From the NCBI GenBank assembly GCA_039028975.1, contig JBCCHB010000047.1, positions 37,982 to 101,981 of the forward strand: DNA of 64,000 nucleotides. The letters run 5' to 3'. Source of the DNA: JAHBNG01 sp039028975 (GTDB taxonomy: Bacteria > Chloroflexota > Anaerolineae > Caldilineales > Caldilineaceae). Positions within the stretch are counted from its first letter, which is position 1. The number at the start of each line of letters is the position of its first letter. Under the pieces are notes generated by a model, which saw nothing but the letters and a program-made list of their open reading frames with translations, had not been told where the DNA came from and did no database searches. The position numbers were made by a program, and so were the translations under genes. Below are positions 18,426-28,016 of the stretch, piece by piece.

Positions 18426-21400
18426 ATGTGCATACTCAAAATCACCTCGAAACCTTTTCATCCGCCTCATAAGCAAACAACTATTGTAGCATCTCCCGTG
18501 TGCCACCCGGTATCCTCATCCTATCAAGCTGTCTGCGTCGTCCTACTCGCCTGCACACTTTGTCTGGTTAGCCTATGGATTACTGCTCAGCAAGCGAATG
18601 CCGCGACGACATCTCAGAATCAATTTGATTGCGCCAATGTCAGCGAAATCCCTCTAGCTGAATGTGAGGCATTGGTGGCTCTCTACAACAGCACAGATGG
18701 ACCGAATTGGGCGAATAACTCTGGATGGTTACAGACAAATACGCCTTGTACTAATTGGTTTGGTGTAGCGACCTGTGAAAATGATCAGGTTGTTCATCTG
18801 AACCTAAAAGAAAATCGGTTGAGTGGCCCTCTGCCCAACGCAATTGGAAATTTTACCAACCTCCAGTTCCTGGATCTTCGCAGCAATCAAATCACCGGGA
18901 CCATTCCAATTGAAATAGGAAACCTACCTCAATTAAAATTCTTGCATCTATTTAGCAACACAATTAGCGGCCCGCTCCCCGAATCTTTAGGGAGTTTGGC
19001 TCAATTAGAGGTTTTGGTTTTCACCAGTAACGCACTTTCTGGCGAGATTCCTGAAAGCCTTGGGAACTTAACCGCTCTAACTCAACTAGAGCTCCAGGGT
19101 AACCGTTTGGTGGGTTCAATACCGGCTTCCTTGGGGAACTTATCCGCACTTAAACGCCTCGTGCTTCACTCCAATTCGCTTATCGGTTCGATTCCAACTG
19201 AATTGGGTCAGCTCACTAACTTGGGTGAACTCCACCTTGCCAAAAATCAACTAAGAGGTGAGATTCCGTCTTCGCTCGGTTCTCTTTCTCAACTCGAAGC
19301 TCTGATGTTGTATGACAACAATCTGACGGGGGTGATTCCGCCAGAACTTGGTAATCTAAGCAATCTAAGCGATCTACAACTTGCTGATAACCAGCTACAA
19401 GGGGAGATTCCTACACAGCTTGAAAATCTATCGAATCTTGGTAGTCTGCGTCTCAACAACAATCAACTTAATGGTGGTATTCCTACATGGTTAGGTGATC
19501 TGACCAATCTAGTAACCCTCGATCTTTACGCAAATCCGATAGGCGGAGAAATCCCAGCCGAATTGGGTAGCCTGACCAAGCTTTCAAAACTTGGGTTGAG
19601 CGGCATGAACCTCACCGGAACCCTACCTTCTGCGCTCGGTGTCCTAATTGAATTAACCGATCTCCGACTATCAAACAATCATCTGAGTGGACCGATTCCT
19701 ACCGAACTTTGTAACCTCACCAAACTAAAGATACTTTGGCTCTTTAGCAACAAGCTCAACGGCGAGATCCCAGCCTGCTTGGTCAACCTCACCAATCTTC
19801 CCATCCTACCCCTACCCGAGGGGTGTGACATTCGATTTAACGCACTGAAGGCTTCTGATCCGCTGTTGCGTCCGTTCCTTAGCAATAGATGTCCAGGCTG
19901 GGAAGAGACCCAAACAGTTCCGCCGACCGATCTTCAGGTAGCAGCCTGGACAGACACTTCAGTTCAACTGACGTGGACACCCATTGCTTATACAGCTGAC
20001 GGCGGTGGATACCAAATTAACATTGCGACTTCACCTGATGGACCATACGTGGAAGTAGGGGTGACCGAGAGCAAAGCAAGTAACTCTTACACTGTAGCGG
20101 ACTTAATCCCTGGTACAGCATACTACTTTGTTGTGCGAACGCTAACACCTTATAACACGAACAATCTTCAAGATCTGTTTAGTGAGTATAGTGAGGAAGT
20201 TGTAGCCATTCCAATGGCAAATCAGCTTTGTTCAACGGTGAGTGAAATACCGTCTCATGAATGTCAGACACTGGTCAACCTGCATGAGACGATGCAAGGT
20301 TCTAATTGGATCACAAAGACAAACTGGCTGGAAACAACTGAACCATGTACATGGTATGGCATCCGATGTGAGTCTGGATACGTGTCTGAAGTGATTTTGC
20401 CCAACAATCGGCTTGATGGTCCTATTCAGACCACAGTCCGCGTCCTATCTAACCTGGAACACCTTGATCTGAGTAACAATAGTCTTACAGGATCCGTCCC
20501 TCCAGAACTCAAGAATTTAGATCTGCTCAAGTTTTTGCAGCTACATAATAATCTATTGAGCGGTGAGATACCACCAGATTTAGGTGCTCTACCAAAGCTA
20601 CAACAGCTTTGGCTACAAGAAAATCAGTTAAGCGGAACAATTCCTGCAGAGCTAGGTAGCCTGTCAAGTTTGACAAATCTCTATCTAAACAACAACCAAC
20701 TAGAAGGTAGCATCCCGCCAGAGCTAGGAGACCTCTCGCAACTTCAAGTTCTGCGCTTGGAATTCAATGGTTTGTCTGGCCCGATTCCACCTGCCTTTGG
20801 TAACCTAGAACAAATGTATCGCCTATGGTTACACGTTAATCAATTGACTGGAACCATCCCGGTCGAACTAACGAATCTTGCAAAAATGCATGAACTAAAT
20901 CTGGCTGCAAACAGGCTAACTGGAGATATCCCTTCTGCAATAGGTAATCTAACGGAATTACGAATTTTGAGCCTCAACCAAAACCAATTGGATGGAACCA
21001 TTCCAACTACAGTGCAAGGGCTGACTGAACTAACTTGGTTGAGCGTAGATGATAATCAGTTGAGTGGTTCGGTGCCGTCGAGATTGGGCGACTTATCTCA
21101 GCTATTAACTCTTCGGCTTGCCAATAATGCATTAGAAGGCTGCTTACCAACCACCCTTACCTCTTTACAAAAGCTAACCGACTTTCGCTTTGATCGCACA
21201 AACCTTCAAGAACCATCAGACCCCAGTTTCCAAAATTGGCTGAACAGAATAAGAGAAGAGGGTACATACATCGGAACTGGCGTTAACTGTGGACCCCTCC
21301 CTCCAACTGGCTACGAACCCAACAACACCTGCGATCAAGCCAATGAGATTGCCAATTTTGGCGCAATCCAGTCCCACGCGTTTGAACAAGCAGGCGACGT

Positions 21401-22823
21401 GGATTGGGTTAAATTCAGCGCATTGGCGAACACTCGGTATCGCATCAGCGCCAAACCGCCAATCACGTCGACGGCTGATGTGTCCATTGGCGTATTCGAT
21501 GTCTGCAACGGGAACGCCCTGGCTGAAGAGGACGGTACATTTAGCCCGGATGCCCAGCTTGAATTTGAAGCGCAAACCACTGGTATCCTCTATATCAAGC
21601 TGATCAATCACGATCCGGATGTGGCAGGAACGGACGTCCGCTATGACCTCTCCGTGCGTCCGTTGCAGTCACCTGTCACGGAAACAAACAGCGCTTTGAT
21701 TCTGGTCGCCGGGGCCATCAAAGACAACGATTTGGTGCAGCCCAACATCTATCAGGTCACAGATCAAGTTCGCCAAACCTTCATCAATCACGGCTATACA
21801 GATGATAACATTCAGTATCTGACGCCTGCGGATGCAGACCATGAGGGTAAGGCGAATGTCGATGGTGAATCGTCTGTGGCAGCGCTCAAATCGGCCATCA
21901 CGACATGGGCAGCTGAAAGGGTAAATGGCAACGGCGTACTCAATCTATATCTGATGGATCACGGAACAAAGGACACACTCTACCTGGACAAACGCCGGCG
22001 AGAATGGGTCTCTCCAGCCGAGATAGATGCATGGTTAGATGAGTTGGAGGCCAAGCATCCTGGAATAAAAGTGAACATCGTTATTGAAGCGTGCTATGCG
22101 GGCAGCTTTATCAGCACTTCTACCACAACTACAGATACGGTGAGCAGCCCAGGTCGCGTGGTCATTGCCTCAACGGGTGACAACAATTTGGCTTGGGCCT
22201 CCGAGCAGGGCGGTGCCCACTTCTCTGATCGATTCTTGGCTGAACTGAATCTTAAGGCAAGTCTCTACGAAAGCTTCCGAGAAGCGAGTGTTGCCGCTAG
22301 CGCCTTCCATCCCTCTCAGCAAGCTTGGCTTGATGCAGATGGAAACGGAACCCCCAATCAGGATAGTGACCAAGCTGTTGCCGAACAGCGCGGCTTTGGT
22401 ATTGCACAGACCTTGGATCCTGGCAACGCCGCCCCATCTATCTTCCAAGTTCAAGCGCCGTCAACCGTCAGCAACAACGTAGGTGAATTAACTGCCGAAG
22501 TGCGAGATGATGAAAGCATCAGGCACGTGTGGGCCGTCATCTATTCTCCCCAATATGTCCCACCAGAAAGGAGCGAGGCTCTAGTGCGGGATGAGGATGC
22601 GCCTGAAGGGTCGATCATCAAGATCGGGCTAACCGATGCAAACGGAGATAGCATCTATCGCGTCACATCTAATGACTTTGAAGAAGAAGGAGAATACAGG
22701 GTTGTCTTTTATGCGGAGGACGATCAAGGGCTCGTTGCTCTGCCCAAGGTGAAAACGGTAACTAGGCAAATACTGGGTCAGGAAGACTCAATGCACCTAT
22801 TCCTCCCACTTGTCACGCAATAG
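18426..22823 (+). CDS. Exported LRR-FN3-LRR-PPC-C13 protease
   Basis: 1465 residues. The N-terminal 35 residues are polar and are followed by a hydrophobic stretch (about 36-57) ending in an A-N-A cleavage-like site. Cap plus LRR block 1 span about 69-485 in the plant-type pattern (L-G-IP-ELGNL). A fibronectin type III domain lies at about 499-597, a second capped LRR block at 601-935, PPC at 962-1078, and C13 protease at 1089-1328 with His1179 (LYLMDHG) and Cys1223 (IEACYAGS). An Ig-like domain follows to the tail HLFLPLVTQ. It is flanked by inverted repeats on both sides, so it is probably its own transcription unit. Role inferred: recognition by LRRs on the outside of the cell coupled to proteolysis. 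Confidence 0.85.
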   Translation: MCILKITSKPFHPPHKQTTIVASPVCHPVSSSYQAVCVVLLACTLCLVSLWITAQQANAATTSQNQFDCANVSEIPLAECEALVALYNSTDGPNWANNSGWLQTNTPCTNWFGVATCENDQVVHLNLKENRLSGPLPNAIGNFTNLQFLDLRSNQITGTIPIEIGNLPQLKFLHLFSNTISGPLPESLGSLAQLEVLVFTSNALSGEIPESLGNLTALTQLELQGNRLVGSIPASLGNLSALKRLVLHSNSLIGSIPTELGQLTNLGELHLAKNQLRGEIPSSLGSLSQLEALMLYDNNLTGVIPPELGNLSNLSDLQLADNQLQGEIPTQLENLSNLGSLRLNNNQLNGGIPTWLGDLTNLVTLDLYANPIGGEIPAELGSLTKLSKLGLSGMNLTGTLPSALGVLIELTDLRLSNNHLSGPIPTELCNLTKLKILWLFSNKLNGEIPACLVNLTNLPILPLPEGCDIRFNALKASDPLLRPFLSNRCPGWEETQTVPPTDLQVAAWTDTSVQLTWTPIAYTADGGGYQINIATSPDGPYVEVGVTESKASNSYTVADLIPGTAYYFVVRTLTPYNTNNLQDLFSEYSEEVVAIPMANQLCSTVSEIPSHECQTLVNLHETMQGSNWITKTNWLETTEPCTWYGIRCESGYVSEVILPNNRLDGPIQTTVRVLSNLEHLDLSNNSLTGSVPPELKNLDLLKFLQLHNNLLSGEIPPDLGALPKLQQLWLQENQLSGTIPAELGSLSSLTNLYLNNNQLEGSIPPELGDLSQLQVLRLEFNGLSGPIPPAFGNLEQMYRLWLHVNQLTGTIPVELTNLAKMHELNLAANRLTGDIPSAIGNLTELRILSLNQNQLDGTIPTTVQGLTELTWLSVDDNQLSGSVPSRLGDLSQLLTLRLANNALEGCLPTTLTSLQKLTDFRFDRTNLQEPSDPSFQNWLNRIREEGTYIGTGVNCGPLPPTGYEPNNTCDQANEIANFGAIQSHAFEQAGDVDWVKFSALANTRYRISAKPPITSTADVSIGVFDVCNGNALAEEDGTFSPDAQLEFEAQTTGILYIKLINHDPDVAGTDVRYDLSVRPLQSPVTETNSALILVAGAIKDNDLVQPNIYQVTDQVRQTFINHGYTDDNIQYLTPADADHEGKANVDGESSVAALKSAITTWAAERVNGNGVLNLYLMDHGTKDTLYLDKRRREWVSPAEIDAWLDELEAKHPGIKVNIVIEACYAGSFISTSTTTTDTVSSPGRVVIASTGDNNLAWASEQGGAHFSDRFLAELNLKASLYESFREASVAASAFHPSQQAWLDADGNGTPNQDSDQAVAEQRGFGIAQTLDPGNAAPSIFQVQAPSTVSNNVGELTAEVRDDESIRHVWAVIYSPQYVPPERSEALVRDEDAPEGSIIKIGLTDANGDSIYRVTSNDFEEEGEYRVVFYAEDDQGLVALPKVKTVTRQILGQEDSMHLFLPLVTQ

Positions 22824-22836
22824 AGACAAGTTTGCT

Positions 22837-22900
22837 TCTTCCAGGATGGCCAAGTTCTGAATCTACGGAGCTGAGTGGCCCTCATGGCTATCCTGGAAGA
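22837..22900 (+). terminator. 16-bp stem hairpin between two C13 genes, possible terminator
   Basis: Positions 22837-22852 pair with 22885-22900 (one G-U type mismatch) around a 32-nt loop, 14 bp after the stop codon. There is no T-run, so termination is uncertain; RNA 3' end protection is equally possible. Confidence 0.55.
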
Positions 22901-22980
22901 TTCCGAATCTGTATGTTGTATCGATCTTGTCCCGCTACGTCCACCCGTGTCTCAAAACCAAATCCCAAAAGGAGCACCCT

Positions 22981-25900
22981 ATGGATTTTCATCAGCTTCT
23001 CATTTTACGCCCAAAATCAGCAACGCTACGAATGCTATCCGTCATCTTTTTCGCCCTTTTGTGCTTGATTGCCGTAAACATAGTTATTGGTGGGACATGG
23101 AATGATAAATCCGCCTCAACCTATGCTCAGGGTACTTATGACTGCACCACGGTCACGGAAGTGCCTCAAGAGGAGTGCCAAGCGCTGGTCACGTTATATA
23201 ACGGCACGGATGGCGAGAGTTGGACCAATAATTCAAACTGGTTGACGACAGATACACCGTGTGACTGGCACGGTGTGAGCTGCCGCAGCGGGCGTTTACT
23301 TTGGCTCAATCTGTCCGATAACAACCTAAATGGTATGCTCCCGCTTGAATTGGGAAATTTCGAATTCCTCACCAGTCTTGGGCTTCACGATAACCAATTG
23401 ACTGGTCCCATTCCAGATGGACTCTCTGGACTAACGAATCTACTTACCTTGAGCCTTTCGAATAATCAACTGACAGGTACAATTCCTTCTAGTCTCAGCA
23501 CGATGACGACCCTGAAGGTTATGGAGTTAAATAATAATAAGCTGATGGGAGAAATCCCGGCTGAACTGGGTGATCTGCTAAACCTCGAAGTTCTCCACCT
23601 GTGTGAGAATCAGTTAACAGGTGTGATCCCAACTGCATTGAGCGAACTCTCTCAACTTGTCGATTTGTGTTTACATACCAACTTTTTGACCGGCTCGGTT
23701 CCACCTGAATTAGCAGATCTGACCGCATTGGAGAGTCTTCAGCTACAGCACAATCTATTGAGTGAAGGAATTCCACCAGATCTCGGGGCAATGAACAATC
23801 TTCGATTCTTATACCTGAATAATAACCTGCTGAGTGGCAAGATTCCGTCCGCATTAGCCAATATGATAAATTTGGAACAGCTTTACCTTCATGTCAATCA
23901 ATTAAGTGGAGAGATTCCCAATGAACTTGGCAACCTAACAAACTTAACTGAGCTTCGTTTACCCACAAACGAACTTAGTGGGTCGATTCCTTCTGCCCTT
24001 GGTTCGCTCTCTAAGTTATCTGTCTTCGATCTTTCACATAATGATCTTTCCAGCACCATACCTCCGGAGCTAGGAAATCTTCCCGAATTAACTCACTTGT
24101 TTTTAAATAACAATCGTTTAGCCGGTTCCATACCCTTAACGCTAGGGGCTTTATCCAATCTTAAGGAACTCAATCTTGGCAACAATCAATTATCCGGTTC
24201 AATTCCACCAACCATAGGTAACTTACCCAACCTACGGCTTTTATTTCTGTATCATAATCAATTGACAAACGAGGTTCCACTCGAACTAGGTAATTTGAAA
24301 CAATTGCAGCTACTACAGCTACATGGCAATCAGCTAGCGGGTGAGATTCCCACAGTGTTGGAAAATCTATCAATGCTCAAGGTGCTCTATTTGCATAGCA
24401 ATGAGTTTACAGGAACGATTCCTTCTACGCTCGGTAACCTATCACAATTAGAGTGGTTGAGCGTTAGTGATAATCAATTAACTGGTACAGTTCCATCAGA
24501 GTTGGGGCAATTATCGCAGCTGACTACCCTTTGGTTGAGTGATAATCCACTGAATGAGCAATTGCCTGAGGAATTCATCTCTCTTCAGGCTCTGAACGAT
24601 TTACAATATGATCGAACAAATATCTGTGTACCGGATACAGAGGAGTTTCGTATCTGGCTAAATGCCATTGATGATGTCTCACGCACCGGCCTCATCTGTC
24701 CTCCCCAAAAAGATTCCGACGCCAGCAACGACTGCACCACCGCCTCTCCCATCTCCGGCCACGGCGTTGCCCAAAACCACAATTTCTCATCTCAGGAGGA
24801 CGAAGACTGGTTCCAATTTGAGGCCACGTCCAATACTCGATATGTGGTAAGGGCCGATATTCCTAGCGGCTCTCAAGCAGACGCAAACATCGATATCTTC
24901 GATGACTGTGATGGAACAATTCTTGACGAACAGGATTTGAGCTTTGCACCCTTTGTGGAAATCCGCTTTACGGCGCTAACCAGCGGTACCCACTATCTGA
25001 AGCTGACCCACAATACGGCGGTCACGGCCACCGACACCATGAGCTATTCACTTTCCGTTCGCCCCGTATCGGCCAATACACCAACACACAATGCCCTCAT
25101 TGTGGTGGCCGGCGCAATCAAGGACGATGATCCGGTGCAACCCTACATCTATCAAGTGACGGACAAGGTACGGGAAGTATTTATGCGCCACGACTATGCT
25201 GCAGAGCAGATCCGCTATCTAGCAGCGGATCCAACCCATGAAGATGTGGACGCCTTTGCCAGTACAGCGAATCTAGAGCAGGCTATCACAGCTTGGGCAG
25301 CAGATAAGGTTAGCGCAGAGGGTATGCTGACCATCTACCTGATGGACCACGGTAACAAGGAGCAGATCTATTTAGATAAGCGACAGCAGCAGTGGGTGAC
25401 GCCAGAGCAGCTCGATCAATGGCTGGAAATAGTAGAAACCAAGCATCCTGGTTTACAAGTTAACATTATTATCGAAGCCTGCTATTCGGGGAGCTTTATT
25501 AGCAAACCCCAAACCTTGAGCAAACCTGGTCGGGTGATCATTGCTTCCACCAATGATGCAAGTCTGGCCTGGACCTCCCGGGAAGGTGGGGCTATCTTCT
25601 CAGATCGGTTCCTAGCAGAGCTGGATCGCAAGGCCAGCCTGGATGCCAGCTTTCGAATTGCCCAAAGCGCCGCTCTCACATTCCAACCTTCCCAAGTTGC
25701 TTGGCTGGACGCGGACGGCAACGGCATTCCCAATCAAACAACCGACTATACTGTTGCTTCCCAGCGCGGTCTGGGGGTGGCTAATCCGTTGGAACCTATC
25801 CTGTGGCGACCGTCAATCTTTACGGCTCATGGTCCAGATGAGATTCAGAATGGCAATGGTCTGCTGCGAGCTAGAGTACAGGATGATATAGAAGTCAAGG

Positions 25901-26175
25901 ACGTTTGGGCCATCATCTATCCGCCCAGCTATCGACCACCCACCGAAGGCGAGGCGCTTATACGAGACGAGGATTTCCCAGCCATTTCAACCGTCCAACT
26001 CCTTGCCGATCAGGACGATCGATTTAGCGCCACCTTTACCGGATTTGATGAAGCAGGTACCTATCGAGTGGTCTTTTATGCCGAAGATGATCAGGACGTT
26101 GTGGCTCAGCCTGTCTCGCTTATGGTACAGGTGGGTGATAGGCTCTATCTGCCGCTAATGGTGCAGCATGAGTAG
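22981..26175 (+). CDS. Exported LRR-PPC-C13 protease
   Basis: The ATG at 22981 is preferred to an upstream in-frame one at 22927, because AAAAGGAG (22967-22974) sits six bases before it. Of 1064 residues, about 20-42 are a signal/anchor segment. A Cys-containing cap begins at about 54 and about 20 plant-type LRRs run to about 553. PPC is at about 580-697 and C13 at 704-933, with His790 (IYLMDHG) and Cys834 (IEACYSGS). The Ig-like C-terminal domain ends RLYLPLMVQHE, the LP tail with two extra residues. Three closely spaced genes follow (54, 38 and 12 bp gaps), so it may head an operon ending at the terminator near 29850. Confidence 0.85.
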   Translation: MDFHQLLILRPKSATLRMLSVIFFALLCLIAVNIVIGGTWNDKSASTYAQGTYDCTTVTEVPQEECQALVTLYNGTDGESWTNNSNWLTTDTPCDWHGVSCRSGRLLWLNLSDNNLNGMLPLELGNFEFLTSLGLHDNQLTGPIPDGLSGLTNLLTLSLSNNQLTGTIPSSLSTMTTLKVMELNNNKLMGEIPAELGDLLNLEVLHLCENQLTGVIPTALSELSQLVDLCLHTNFLTGSVPPELADLTALESLQLQHNLLSEGIPPDLGAMNNLRFLYLNNNLLSGKIPSALANMINLEQLYLHVNQLSGEIPNELGNLTNLTELRLPTNELSGSIPSALGSLSKLSVFDLSHNDLSSTIPPELGNLPELTHLFLNNNRLAGSIPLTLGALSNLKELNLGNNQLSGSIPPTIGNLPNLRLLFLYHNQLTNEVPLELGNLKQLQLLQLHGNQLAGEIPTVLENLSMLKVLYLHSNEFTGTIPSTLGNLSQLEWLSVSDNQLTGTVPSELGQLSQLTTLWLSDNPLNEQLPEEFISLQALNDLQYDRTNICVPDTEEFRIWLNAIDDVSRTGLICPPQKDSDASNDCTTASPISGHGVAQNHNFSSQEDEDWFQFEATSNTRYVVRADIPSGSQADANIDIFDDCDGTILDEQDLSFAPFVEIRFTALTSGTHYLKLTHNTAVTATDTMSYSLSVRPVSANTPTHNALIVVAGAIKDDDPVQPYIYQVTDKVREVFMRHDYAAEQIRYLAADPTHEDVDAFASTANLEQAITAWAADKVSAEGMLTIYLMDHGNKEQIYLDKRQQQWVTPEQLDQWLEIVETKHPGLQVNIIIEACYSGSFISKPQTLSKPGRVIIASTNDASLAWTSREGGAIFSDRFLAELDRKASLDASFRIAQSAALTFQPSQVAWLDADGNGIPNQTTDYTVASQRGLGVANPLEPILWRPSIFTAHGPDEIQNGNGLLRARVQDDIEVKDVWAIIYPPSYRPPTEGEALIRDEDFPAISTVQLLADQDDRFSATFTGFDEAGTYRVVFYAEDDQDVVAQPVSLMVQVGDRLYLPLMVQHE

Positions 26176-26229
26176 ATTTCAATGGCAACAGAACAATCGT
26201 TTCAATCAAAACCATCAAGGAGAATCATC

Positions 26230-27057
26230 GTGTTAAGTAAAAACAAGAACAAAGCTTTACAGCTCGTTCTGTATCTGCTGCCCACACCGGGTAACGTCAT
26301 CTTTACGATACTGGTTGTTAGTAGCCTACTCTGGGTCCAATCAGCAGGAGCCTTTCCCTCAGCCAGAAATACAACGAACGTTGATACGTCTGTCGATTCC
26401 ATTCCTTATCAAGGCTATCTAACAGATCTCGATAAAAATCCACTTGACAGTACGTATACCATGACATTCCGACTTTACAATACAGCGGAGGGAGGAACTC
26501 ATCTGTGGGAAGAATTCCGAACCGGGTCAAACAGTGTTCAGGTAAATGAAGGAATATTCAACGTCATGCTGGGCAGTTCGACTCCGATACCGAACATCGT
26601 TATCTCTGAAAATAGCTCGCTTTGGTTGGGCATCACAGTTGGAGCGGACGATGAAATGGTGCCGAGGGTGCCAATAGGCGCTGTCCCATATGCGATTCAC
26701 GCTTTAACAGTTCCGGATGGAAGCATCACAACCGAGAAGCTAAGTGAAGAGCTTAAATCGACGATGATCCAAAGTGGATATGTAGAAGGCAATAGCGATA
26801 TTCCTGAATGGACGTTAGATGAAGATACTGGCAATCGTACTTATGAAGTGCCCATTGAATTCGAGAAGAGTTTTAGTACAGAACCAACTGTAGTTGTAGG
26901 TCTTGCAGGCACAGATGTCGTTCCAAATCCATCTAATCGGCTCACCGTCTCTGCCCTGAATATCAATCGGAGCGGATTTACGCTTCGGATCAGAACCTGG
27001 GCAGATACGACTGCGTTTGGTGCAACAGCAACCTGGATTGCCTACACATCGCCATAA
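26230..27057 (+). CDS. Exported protein with conserved LPTPGN signal region and H-type lectin domain
   Basis: A GTG start at 26230 is chosen over the ATG at 26182. AAGGAG lies seven bases before it, and the protein then aligns residue for residue with the start of its neighbour (VLSKNKNK... against MLSQHPNH...). Of 275 residues, about 12-40 contain YLLPTPGNVIFT and a hydrophobic segment ending SAGAF. Residues about 52-175 are a beta domain (IPYQGYLTDLDKNPLD, TMTFRLYN, LWEEFRTGSNSVQV), common in exported adhesin-like proteins. Residues about 190-275 resemble an H-type lectin domain (PTVVVGLAGTD, FTLRIRTWADT). A carbohydrate-binding surface protein is likely. It has no LP tail and no protease domain. 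Confidence 0.7.
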   Translation: MLSKNKNKALQLVLYLLPTPGNVIFTILVVSSLLWVQSAGAFPSARNTTNVDTSVDSIPYQGYLTDLDKNPLDSTYTMTFRLYNTAEGGTHLWEEFRTGSNSVQVNEGIFNVMLGSSTPIPNIVISENSSLWLGITVGADDEMVPRVPIGAVPYAIHALTVPDGSITTEKLSEELKSTMIQSGYVEGNSDIPEWTLDEDTGNRTYEVPIEFEKSFSTEPTVVVGLAGTDVVPNPSNRLTVSALNINRSGFTLRIRTWADTTAFGATATWIAYTSP

Positions 27058-27095
27058 ATCCAATACCGAGAATAAACTTGATTAGGAGATAAAAC

Positions 27096-28004
27096 ATGCT
27101 ATCCCAACATCCGAACCACAAATCGCTTCATATAATCCGCTACCTGCTGCCAACGCCAGGTAACGTAATCTTCACCCTGTTGGTCGTTAGTAGCCTTTTA
27201 TGGGTTCAATCCGCCGGTGCCTTTCCGAAGACGAGAACCCCAGCCACAATAGACTCTTCGCTCAATACCATTCCATACCAAGGTTTTCTGACCGATATCA
27301 ATAAACAACCATTGGATGGCACGTTCACCATGACCTTCCGCCTCTACAACGTTGCTGAGGGAGGAACGCCACTGTGGGAGGAGTTTCGGACTGGATCGAA
27401 CAGCGTTCAAGTAAGAGAAGGCCTGTTTGACGTCATGCTAGGAGAGTCAAACCCCATACCTATTGCTGTTGTTGGAAACAACAGTTCACTTTGGCTTGGG
27501 ACTACAGTGAATACGGATGAAGAGCTACTGCCCAGAGTTCAGGTCGGAAGTGTGCCCTTCGCTGTTCAAGCGCTTACCGTGCCAGATGCCTCGATCACCA
27601 GCGAGAAGATGCGACCAACGATTGAATTTGCAACCATCCCTCGTCATCAATTAAGTGTTGGGAGCTGTCCGTCAGATGGTGCCGCCGAAAATTTCCCACT
27701 TATTGCAGAAATCCCAATAGAGACACGATTTAATGCCACATATATGATCTGGACATCCATCACTACTAGAATGGACGTCGCATCTGGAACAGTCGAAGCT
27801 CAACTATGGCTGAATGAAGAGGGCTTACCTGGTTGGATCAAAACCCATCATCACTCTGGCGGGGTTGCAACAGAAACAGGTGCAACTGTCTCTTCGGTCG
27901 ATGTCTCACCTGGCTCTTATGTTATTCGACTTACAGGTTGCAGCTATCCTTCAGGTGCAGATATTCGTACGGCAACACTTGCAGTGATGGCTGTCGCAAG
28001 ATGA
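27096..28004 (+). CDS. Twin exported adhesin-like protein with a different C-terminal domain
   Basis: 302 residues; the start follows TTAGGAGAT. The first 170 residues closely match the preceding gene: the YLLPTPGNVIFTLLV signal region, the PYQGFLTDINKQPLD domain, and the VPDASITSEKM linker. The pair must come from a tandem duplication. The last 115 residues are unrelated to the lectin domain and form a beta-rich, probably jelly-roll-like unit with Cys residues near its start and end (VGSCPSDG, RLTGCSYP). Binding of a surface or glycan ligand is a guess from context. It lies 12 bp before a C13 protease gene, so the two are probably co-transcribed and may act together. Confidence 0.65.
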   Translation: MLSQHPNHKSLHIIRYLLPTPGNVIFTLLVVSSLLWVQSAGAFPKTRTPATIDSSLNTIPYQGFLTDINKQPLDGTFTMTFRLYNVAEGGTPLWEEFRTGSNSVQVREGLFDVMLGESNPIPIAVVGNNSSLWLGTTVNTDEELLPRVQVGSVPFAVQALTVPDASITSEKMRPTIEFATIPRHQLSVGSCPSDGAAENFPLIAEIPIETRFNATYMIWTSITTRMDVASGTVEAQLWLNEEGLPGWIKTHHHSGGVATETGATVSSVDVSPGSYVIRLTGCSYPSGADIRTATLAVMAVAR

Positions 28005-28016
28005 TGGGAGTACTTC

